This document shows positions 1 to 8,003 of a stretch of DNA of 22,555 nucleotides, piece after piece (position 1 is the first letter of the stretch; each line of letters begins with the position of its first letter). The position numbers and the translations under genes are program-made. The notes below the pieces were generated by a model that saw only the letters and a program-made list of their open reading frames with translations, ran no database searches and had not been told where the DNA came from. Origin of the DNA: Pigoraptor vietnamica (lineage: Eukaryota; Opisthokonta; Filasterea); contig CALSCQ010001052.1 in the NCBI GenBank assembly GCA_943704525.1, forward strand, positions 1 through 22,555. Direction: 5' to 3'.

Positions 1-58
<58 letters not shown>
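1..58. repeat. (GA)n microsatellite at left edge
   Basis: An uninterrupted GA dinucleotide run of 29 units opens the window. It lies in the intron after the last visible ABCG exon, so the sense strand reads as CT repeats (polypyrimidine). The window edge within a simple repeat suggests a contig end. Confidence 0.95.
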
Positions 59-62
<4 letters not shown>

Positions 63-93
63 GAGACGGTGAAAGAGTCGAGAGACAGCGCAC

Positions 94-2569
94 CTCGTGA
101 GGAGTTCCATGCCAATGGAAACACGCCGGCGCTCGCCACCCGAAATGCCGCGCATCATCTTCCCGCCAATCTTGTTGTTGGAACACTTCCGGAGGTTGAG
201 CTCTCCAATCACCTGCAGCAGAGCACATGGTCGTCAGACGGCGCGGGCGTTGGGCGGGCGCGTCTTTCACGTGGCGCCACGTGACGCCACAGGGCACAAG
301 CGAGGAGGGAGGGCGATGGCAGAGTTGAAGTAATTGTAATAAAGATGCTACTGAAGTGGGAGACAGCCGTAGCATGACGAGAAGAGTTAGGGGGTAGGGC
401 AGTGTGATGCAAACGAAAAGACAGTAGGAAAGTTGGCACACGAGAGAAGTGCGCCACCCAGGTCACGTGCCTCCTCGACGCGCGCGAGCTTCTGTTCCCG
501 CGAGAGCGCCTGCGCCATTCGCAGCTCGGCCGTGTACACGAGCGCCTCTCGGACGGTCAGGCACTCGGGCATGACGTCATCCTGCGGCGAGAATGCGTTA
601 AAGAGTATGTCCGGAACAAACGAGCAAAAAAGCCAACCCATACGCAACAACAATCACTGCCCATGAGAGTGGCATTATATATAACTTGCTGTGTGCGAAT
701 GCAGCCACGATAACTATGCGTGTGCTGATCAGGGCACAGACGCCGCTTCAAACGACACGTCGCGTCATGGGCGCACCTGCGTGACGTAGCCAGCAATGCG
801 CGCGAACATCCCGCCATAGCGAGCGCGGGGCTCGTTGTTGACGTAAATCTCGCCGGTGAGATCGCCCGACGTCTTCCTTCCCGCCAAAATGTCGATGAGA
901 GTCGTCTGCGTATAAAAAGCGCGCCAAAGGAAACGCGGGAACGGCATTATGATCAATATCGAACCAAGAGCCGACAACGCCATTGCAACCGCATCCATTC
1001 TCCCACGCCGCGCACAGTACCGACACCCAACGCACAGCACCGACAACAGCATCCGCGCAGCACCAACACGATTACCCACGCAAGGCACTAAAACAACAAC
1101 AGCGTCCACGCGCGCACCTTGCCGCAGCCGCTCGGTCCCATCACGGCGAGCACCGACCCGGCCTCCACGTAGCCTGACACGCTCTTCAGAATGTTCTTTG
1201 TCGCCTTGGGCGGTCGCAGCTTGTGCAGCAGCTTCATTTGGGGGGTCCGCGGTGCCTTGAGCGCCTCCTGGTCCTCGACCATGACGTTGAAGCAGACGTT
1301 GTGGAAGGAGAGCTCCGTGTCCGCGGAGAAGTCCTCCATCTCTTCGTTGAGGTAGTCGTCGATCTCCTTCAGGATTTCGGAGCACTTGCGATTTCCGACG
1401 TCTGCGCCAATCGAAGGGCAAAGATATGTAAGGGTTACGCCATGAAAGGGTGCAAATCGTGTGTCATTCCATGCCCTACGTCAATTCGCCCCACCCACTC
1501 CATCTCGTCCTCTCCTCCCACTCTTCCCCTCCTCCCCTCCCACTCTTCCCCACCACCCCGTCCCCTCCCCGCGCACAACTTCGTAAGTTGCGAGAAAGGG
1601 ATACGTGCACGCGTGCACAAAAACGGGGCATGCAAACGGTACTATCATGTCGCGCAGAGTGGCGCAGGATGAAGCACCCACACTCCAGGACCAGCATGGG
1701 GTTCGTGTGCATTCCCGACGTCCGCATGGCCGCCTTCGTAATGTCAGCGCCCTTCGCCATGGCAGCCGCCACACTGAGAAACCCTGCCATCGCCTGGAAT
1801 TGTGCGTGGGACACAACGAGCGCGTATAAGGGCGCGTTGAGAAGGGGGAAACACACGGTACAAAGACACACGGACATAGAACAAGCACAAATACGCGCAC
1901 ACGCACACAATACAGAAACACGAATAGACACACACAAAAGAAAGAGCGCGCACACAGACATACACAAATACAGAACACACACACGCACGCAAGCACGCAC
2001 GCACACGTACACACACACACACACACATGCATACATACACACACATTCACGCGCGCGGAGAAGCCCACCTTCTGAACGTCCTGGATGGCATTGGTGACAT
2101 CAGGGTGCCCCAAATAGCGCTGCTGGTAGCGCAATCGAAAGTGGTCGACGAGATCGCGCACTTGTACGATCATCACCGCCGACGCCATGTCTGACGAGAC
2201 CTTGTTCAGCTCGATGAGGTCGCACATGAAAACGCGCATCGCCTCGAGCGCCGACCCAAGGCTCGCATCCTTCACCTTCTCCGTCCACGTGTCCAACACG
2301 AGCTTCAGCGACGCCAGCGACTCGTAATACGCTTTCGAAATGGGGTCGGTTGACGAGAAGAACGATCCCGTTCGCGTGCGCGTGCGCGTAAAGCGTCGCG
2401 AGCCGGTGCGGGGGATAGCTTCCTCCGTCTCGTTCAACGTCTTGACATCGCCGACAAATCGCGTGTGCTGACCAGAGTCCGTGTGCTGCCCAGAGTCGGA
2501 CGTCGTCGATGTGACGCTCGCGCGCTGCGACGTGAGGGTCAGCACGGTGGTGGACTCGGTGGCGTCCAT
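94..2569 (-). CDS. ABCG-family (White/ABCG2-like) half-transporter, 5' part, 6 exons, partial
   Basis: ATP-binding half of a membrane exporter of the ABCG (reverse-order, NBD then TMD) family. Exons on the minus strand: 2569-2069, 1793-1682, 1401-1118, 905-777, 581-471, 212-94; all phases join. About 418 codons are visible. Walker A GPSGCGKTTL sits near residues 293-302, with the invariant Lys at about 299. The Q-loop region reads [18 protein letters not shown] (about 339-356), and the ABC signature [16 protein letters not shown] starts near 402. Walker B and the membrane domain lie beyond the left edge. The start MDATESTT was chosen because the 24 codons upstream in frame look like leader sequence. 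The first ~215 residues before the NBD are a Ser/Thr-rich then helical extension that I do not recognise. The fifth intron (213-470) needs a GC donor. Family assignment is firm; substrate is unknown. Confidence 0.9.
213..470 (-). other. Probable GC-AG intron in the ABCG gene
   Basis: Exon 5 must end in phase 0 after ...LARVEE to join [10 protein letters not shown], the usual ABCG sequence order. The sense bases at that join are GAGGAG|gcacgt, a GC donor resembling AG|GCAAGT. The two nearby GT dinucleotides (GCAC|gtgacc and CTGG|gtggcg) would put the next exon out of frame, and there is no other AG acceptor close upstream of exon 6. Confidence 0.7.
1495..1570. repeat. Pyrimidine-rich imperfect repeat in ABCG intron 2
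   Basis: A C/T-only block on the plus strand with a duplicated CTCCCACTCTTCCCC core. The transcript of the ABCG gene would be purine-rich here. Confidence 0.7.
1850..2050. repeat. CA-rich imperfect microsatellite in ABCG intron 1
   Basis: Mixed (CA)n and CGCA units on the plus strand, so (TG)n on the sense strand. The array begins soon after the 5' splice site of intron 1 (donor gtgggc at 2068). Confidence 0.85.
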
Positions 2570-3986
2570 CGTGCCCCTCAACCGCAAACGTCCCCTGTGT
2601 GGCGTGCGTGCACGATCGCAATCTCTCCCAAAGCGCGACACAGTACCATGTGCCCCGTCCTCTATGCGCCTCTCAAATCGATTCCTACGAACGGCGCGAG
2701 ACGTGAAAGTTTCAATAGAAATGTGCTCTCGTTTGTGTGGCTAACGTCGTGTTTTGATCGGACGCCCCGACGGACAGGTAGCGCGGCACCTCGAACTGCC
2801 CAAATAAAGGTAAATAGTTTATTATATACCCCGTATGGTTATTAACTGCTCAGTAGGCATAATTTTAGATGCAGTTCCAAAGAAATTCTTATTATGGTAA
2901 TGAAATCCAGTCACGTGATATGGGAACGCCCTCGCTCTACTTCAGCTTTTCGACTTTTTGCGTGGGGAAAGTTATTATGGCGCGCCACCGTAAAGTATGG
3001 ACGCTCAGAGGGAGCCGTTTTCTGTATTATTTTTCTTTTCGGGCCACAAAACGTACAAAATTATTTCACTATGGATTAACTATTGGAATGCGCGCGATAC
3101 AAAGACTATGGGACCTGATTATTACGGCATTGTGCGAGTGCAAAAATAATGCAAAATAAAGGCAATATATTTTTATTACGCTCAAAAAATTTGAGGAAAA
3201 ATTGACGTGACAAAGACCTGTCAATTTAATAATTATTTTCACTATGCAAAATGTATGATTGTCCAGAAGATCTTCCCATCGTAATAAAACGTGTCCGAAT
3301 TCGAATATTTCGATGATCTCCACTTTATTTTTTTTTGCGCGCCCATTTTTTTGGTCATCGCCCCTTGTCCTTCCCTTCACTATGGCCCACTCGCCATACA
3401 CTCGCCATACAATTTCCCTCTGTCGCCCGTTCGTCTCGGTTGGCGCCCTTCACTATTGCCCCCCGTACTCTCACTATTGCAACGCAGCCATTCTCCATTT
3501 TGGCGCGCTGTTCAAACTCCGAACGGCCATCCCGCGTCGTCCGTGTTCTGCGTTGCGACACTCGCGTTCAAGTCGCGGTCCGTTACACGCGTCCCTCTAA
3601 TCGTTCACATGCAATCGCGGCTTTTCGCTGCTGTCTCTGCTGCTTTCAACGGGGTTGTGGCAAGGTGGGGCGGCACTACGGCACATTTCAATAGAATTGT
3701 TACTTCTGTCGTTGTGTATGGGACTTTGCCGCACGGCAGGTAGACGCTGTGGACGGTGGTCCAGCGTATTAGGGAAGGCCGTTTACATTGATTTTGTGTG
3801 GATCCACCCGTGTTAACACTGTGTTGTGTGTTTGTAAGCGTCATCTCTTAGTTTTCGTCGATCCACTCGAGTTTAAATGGGCCTGCTCGTGTTGTCCGCT
3901 AGTTTTCGTCGATCCACTCGAGTTTAATTGCGTCTGCCTGTATCGTACCCGCGTGCAGGTCCTTTGCGACGAGCACAATCGAAACC
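2570..3986. promoter_or_regulatory. Divergent intergenic region between ABCG (-) and HMG (+) genes
   Basis: A head-to-head spacer that must hold both promoters. The middle (about 2800-3340) is markedly AT-rich against the GC-rich genes. It carries five copies of a CACTAT(G/T) element at 3067, 3240, 3378, 3451 and 3472, all in the orientation of the HMG gene. An E2F-like TTTTGGCGCG lies near 3496. I find no convincing coding region; long frames such as 3291-3743 lack family resemblance. Roles of the motifs are inferred from position only. Confidence 0.55.
3849..3927 (+). repeat. 28-bp direct repeat, 51-bp spacing, upstream of HMG gene
   Basis: Positions 3849-3876 and 3900-3927 are identical over 28 bases, with the core GATCCACTCGAGTTTAA. 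A weaker third copy (GATCCACCCGTGTTAAC) starts at 3801. The repeats end about 60 bases before the HMG start codon, so they are either promoter elements or part of the 5' leader. Confidence 0.85.
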
Positions 3987-4526
3987 ATGGCGAAGGGTGC
4001 GCTGGCCGGTGGCAAGCAGAAGCGGGCGAAGAAGCCCAAGGATGCGCCCAAGCGCGCCATGTCGGCGTTTATGTTCTACGCCAACGACGTGCGCCCTCAG
4101 GTCCGCGCCAAGCAGCCCGGCCTCAAGATCACCGAGGTCGCGACGCTGATTGGCAAGATGTGGGCCCAGGTGTCCGACAAGCAGCGCGAGAAGTACGAGG
4201 AGCGCGCGCGTGAGGACAAGGAGCGCTACCAGCGCGAGATGCAGTCGTACATCCCCCCGCCCGCCGAGAAGGGCAAGGGCGGCCGCCGGAAGAAGGACCC
4301 GAGCGCCCCGAAGCGCGCCATGTCGGCGTTCATGTACTACGCGAACGACATTCGGCCGAAGCTCCAGAAGGCGCACCCTGATATGAAGATCACGGAGATC
4401 GCGTCCAAGATTGGCGAGCTGTGGAAGACGCTGACGGACAAGGACAAGGCGCCCTTCGTCAAGCTGGCCGCCGTCGCCAAGGCCCGCTACGACGAGGAGA
4501 TGCAGGAGTACCGCGAGAGGCAATAA
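3987..4526 (+). CDS. Double HMG-box chromatin protein (HMGB/NHP6-like)
   Basis: A 179-aa intronless protein with two tandem HMG boxes, at about residues 19-88 and 106-175. Each box has the family core PKRAMSAFM(F/Y)YANDxRP, followed by the I(T)E(V/I)A..IG..W helix 2 region and the D(K)..K..Y/F helix 3 region. Boxes of this type bend DNA through minor-groove binding without strong sequence preference and act in chromatin, transcription and repair. The basic N-terminus (KQKRAKKPKDAPKR) and the linker (KGKGGRRKKDPSAPKR) are typical DNA-contact tails. Unlike vertebrate HMGB1 there is no acidic tail: the protein stops at EMQEYRERQ. The ATG sits in a good eukaryotic context (AACCATGG). The two boxes look like an internal duplication. 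Confidence 0.95.
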   Translation: MAKGALAGGKQKRAKKPKDAPKRAMSAFMFYANDVRPQVRAKQPGLKITEVATLIGKMWAQVSDKQREKYEERAREDKERYQREMQSYIPPPAEKGKGGRRKKDPSAPKRAMSAFMYYANDIRPKLQKAHPDMKITEIASKIGELWKTLTDKDKAPFVKLAAVAKARYDEEMQEYRERQ

Positions 4527-5022
4527 GCGCGTGCGTGCGTCCGGATCTCCGCTCTGTCGCCGTGTCTGTCCCAACGTCTTATCGCTCGCGTTTTCTCCAC
4601 TGTCGCCTTTGTCGAGTGCGTCGCAGTGCGCCTCGCTTTTCGCTTTGCTATCTGTAAAATACCCCCCGCAAGCAAGTGTTTCCCTTGTTCAATCCCCGCC
4701 CGCAAGCAAGTTCGCACGGCACTGCACAGCGTCTTGCCCGCCGTGTACGTGACGCTTGGGATGGGATCCGTCTCGTTCGCCACAGCACAAACTTGATCTT
4801 TTCGCCCTCGAGCGCGAGCTCTGTAACGTACGACACCGAAATGCGCGCCGTCTTGCCCGGCTGAAGGTTGCCGACAGAGACCTTTACCACTCTCGCACGA
4901 CTCTGAACCATTAGGGACCGAAAAATGGCTCGTTTGCTTATCAACAGAGGCTTCATTTATCATGGCCACACTCACTTGTTCGCCTAATGGCCATGCGGTG
5001 ATAATCAGAGGCGGCCGCGCAG
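4527..5022. other. Convergent spacer between HMG and BPNT1 genes
   Basis: Contains the 3' ends of two convergent genes and a VIT-like coding relic (listed separately). I see no clear AATAAA signal and no complete gene. Confidence 0.6.
4783..4908 (-). pseudogene. VIT-domain-like fragment (VWA5A/ITIH type), orphan
   Basis: One minus-strand frame reads VVKVSVGNLQPGKTARISV then SYVTELALEGEKIKFVL. This matches the late part of the VIT domain (…F.VSVGNLPPGK.V.v.l.YVteL.leg..irFvLP) found before VWA domains in VWA5A and inter-alpha-trypsin-inhibitor heavy chains. It is preceded by a possible acceptor (ggttcag). The family resemblance is lost right after FVL, the frame running on into unrelated Arg-rich sequence. 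No earlier VIT part or VWA domain is visible in the 500-bp spacer, so it is either a gene relic or one stray exon. Confidence 0.5.
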
Positions 5023-6814
5023 TCACTTGGGCGCCGGGAAGAGAGGGCGGACGTGCGCCATGTAGTACTCGTGGAACCCGCACGTCGCCACAATGCCCTC
5101 GTCGTTGCCGCGCCCAACGCCCGCCGAGTAGTCGTAGTGGTTCCCATAGCGGTCGGTGAGGTCGCCGCCGACAGCCCTCAACACGGCCTCGCCCGCACTG
5201 CGAGTGAACATTCTTAATTAACAAATCGAGCAAGAGTAACACATGCAACTTCGCTGCAGCCCCTACTACATTCAGAAGACGGCATCTCTGCCCAAGCACC
5301 CACCAAGTGTCCCACTTGCACGTGCCAGCGCGTGGGTACACATACGCATCGATGTTACCCTCAAGCAGCCGGATAAATTTGTTGCCCGCACCGCCGATCT
5401 TGAGGTGGCTGGCAGGAGAGATTGCACTGCGACCATTGCAAAACAGTTGTGGCAGGTGAATACAGAGCGGGAAAATGTGGGCATGCGTAGAACCCAGTGG
5501 CCCATGAGCGACATCCAAAGGAAGAAAGCATTGCCCAATGGAGTGAACAGTAACAGCAGCGCTCGTTGAAGGCTAATACTGACGCATGCACGCACACACG
5601 CACACACACACAAACACAGCGCGCGCGCCACACACACACACACACACTCACACTCACACATACACACACACACGAAACAGACACACACAAAACACAATGG
5701 TGGAGTGACTACCGGCGGTAGACAAAAACGCGCTCCAAATTCGCATCCGCAGAACGGCGCCCACCTCACGGCATCTTCGACCTCCTTGCTCAAGTGATTA
5801 CGCGTCGTGGCCACCACGCGCCCGTTCGCGCGTGTAACTGGCGGATTAAAGCCGAACGAACCGAGACCGACAAGGCCCCACACAGATCGCCCTACTGGGA
5901 CTGTCTCGCCCTCAGGTGCATAGAACGGCTGGTGAATAATGCCCGCGACAGGCTTCCCCCCGATGGCGATTCCGATGAGCACAGTCACGTTCTCGTAAAA
6001 TCCTGGAAGCAGGCGCGGCGATGAGTGCGACCGCGCAGTCAGACTACGGTGTACGTTTGGGCAGTAGTACACACCGTCTGTGAACTCGCGCGTTCCATCG
6101 AGCGGATCAACCCAAACAACGACCTTGAAAAAAAAAAGGCACGCAGTGTCACACGCAGCGTTTAGGCACAAGAGGGTCGAACCACTCTTTCTCACCTCAG
6201 ATGGCTTCACGTTGAGCCATTGCGGAGGGCATGCATGCATGAGGGGCGGCTCAGCGGCGTTGCTGAGGTCGATCGTGAACTCGTCCGTGTCGGGGAGTCC
6301 GGACTGCCACAGAGAGCGAATAAGAAAGGCTGTTATTTGAAAGTCAAAGTGGGAGATGTGACACACAAGCTACGACGACCCGTGTATGCACTATTTACCT
6401 CCTCGCCAATAATGGTGAGTTCCGGCCACCGTTTTCGCAGCGAACCGACAATGCAGAGCTGGGACCTCCGATCTGCCTCCGTTTGAGGGTCGATCTCAGT
6501 CACTCCCTGCGAGAAAAAACACACAGAATGTCAAATGCTATTTTGTCGACGGCGTTATCGTCGTGCGATCGCCCACGCGTTGCAGGCTATTCAGCTGTTA
6601 CCGCCATACACTGCAGACCTCTCTTGTCCAATGTCGTGCGATGGTCACAAACACACAGGTCTACTTTGCTGTTGTCGCGCGCTCATCACGCGCTGCGCAC
6701 CTTGTTGATCATGCCCAGGTTGCCGCCCCTCAGCACTTCGCGGATGAGAACACCCGCCCTCCGCGATGCAACGACCGCCGCAGACAACAGGTGGTTCATG
6801 AATGCGGGTTCCAT
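5023..6814 (-). CDS. BPNT1: 3'(2'),5'-bisphosphate nucleotidase (PAP phosphatase), 7 exons
   Basis: Hydrolyses 3'-phosphoadenosine 5'-phosphate (PAP) to AMP, a by-product of sulfation, as a Mg-dependent, Li-sensitive member of the inositol monophosphatase superfamily. Exons: 6814-6701, 6506-6399, 6303-6196, 6123-6075, 6002-5765, 5426-5304, 5197-5023. They total 915 bases, 304 aa, against about 308 in animals. Key motifs: ATD-like TEIDPQTEADR (about 41-51), IIGEE (about 70-74, metal-binding Glu), WVDPLDGT (114-121, metal-binding Asps), FYENVTVLIGIAI, RSVWGLVGLGSFGF, IGGAGNKF and KWDTCAGEAV (about 243-252, the WD metal site). It ends GFHEYYMAHVRPLFPAPK and stops. The start MEPAFMNHLL aligns with the family N-terminus. 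Family specificity (BPNT1 rather than IMPA) rests on the VTVLIGIA and GGAGNK segments. Confidence 0.93.
5580..5698. repeat. CA-rich microsatellite in BPNT1 intron 5
   Basis: Interrupted (CA)n on the plus strand, (TG)n in the sense of the gene. The intron spans 5427-5764, and the array lies in its middle third to 3' half. Confidence 0.85.
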
Positions 6815-8003
6815 GGCGGCGGGCGTTTACCGCACGCACAGAGTTCGATGTTGCTGTACACGCAGCGGCTGTCTTGGGCCTCAACTGTTCTACTCGCCGC
6901 ACACGCGCGCGGCGTAACAAACGTTGGGGTCATGTTACCTTCCGTGTAGCATTTTAATTGAAACTTTGCACGGAAATGGTATCAAAAAATACAGCAAGAC
7001 TCAAAATGTTTGGCGGTGAAACAATGTACGGACTGTCCCGCACGTGCCAACCACATAGGGAGTTCTAAAAACCAGATTATGGTTACCGAGACATCGCAAC
7101 GCAATTCCATTGGCCGATCTGTCGGCAAGCCCTGTTATCGGAAAATTGGAGTCATACACTTAGTATGTCGTAAAATAGTCTCGGAAATGCGTCCGCCACC
7201 TCTCGATGTAATTTATTTTTTTACATTTTACTATGAAATTTGTATAGCAAATAATTGGTACTCGACCGATGATTAGTAACACACGGAGGAATGTGTCCCC
7301 GAGAGTGGTTTTTGCACTCTAATGTAAACTCGCCTTCACTATGAACTCACTATGAAAATTCACTTTATTCAAATGAATTTCAAATTCAAGTGTGCGCGTT
7401 CGAGAGTCCCCTCAACTCCCCCACGAACTTTAATTTGAAAACCCTTTCATTTTTTCCACATTTTTTCTCTCCCTTTCAAGTGAAACTCCCTGACGCCCTC
7501 GCGGCGATCGCACCTTGCAATTGCCTGACGCCCTGCCCGAGAAAACACACGTCCCTCACGCACGCACGCAGCGCGCATGTTGGCGGGGGTTGACGACCGT
7601 ATTTCGCCCCTTGTTCTCTCTGAGATCTCCTGTGGGTTTGCGCTCTCGTGCGCACACGTGGACCTTTTTGCGTGGAAATTTGTTTATCGGAAAATTGCGC
7701 CACGTTGGCGGATTTCGAAGTCTGTTGAGCACGGCTGTTCGTTGACACGCGCTATCTTCTGGAGCGTTCTTTTTACACCGTGCCTCGTCCGCATTGGGTC
7801 GACCTCTCTCAAACGCGCGCCCTTTCAGCGCATTCGCGGCGTGTGAAAGTCTGTCGTGGGTGGTTACGGAGAGCTACGCCAAACGCGCTAACGTTGCCTC
7901 TCGGGGGCTTGCTCGTCTCGCTGTAGAGGGACTCGACGCCACACTGTGCGCGGGCGGGACTATGGCGGGTGCCGCCGTGTCCAGGCCTGTCGCTGACTGA
8001 AGG
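6815..8003. promoter_or_regulatory. Divergent intergenic region between BPNT1 (-) and PMT2 (+)
   Basis: Head-to-head spacer with an AT-rich centre (about 6940-7480). It carries CACTATG at 7337 and 7348, the same element seen upstream of the HMG gene, plus a TTACTATGAAATT variant near 7228. A 14-base direct repeat TTATCGGAAAATTG occurs at 7135-7148 and 7684-7697. CCTGACGCCCT occurs twice near 7489 and 7524. The 89-codon frame at 7577-7846 has no recognisable domain and I do not call it a gene. Confidence 0.55.

Noticed and set aside
3291-3743. 150-codon plus-strand frame upstream of the HMG gene
   Set aside because: Runs through AT-rich and motif-rich promoter sequence, no family resemblance, composition unlike the genes here.
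7577-7846. 89-codon plus-strand frame in the BPNT1/PMT2 spacer
   Set aside because: No domain, no splice partner that I could find, and the in-frame stop precedes the PMT2 start; kept only as non-coding spacer.
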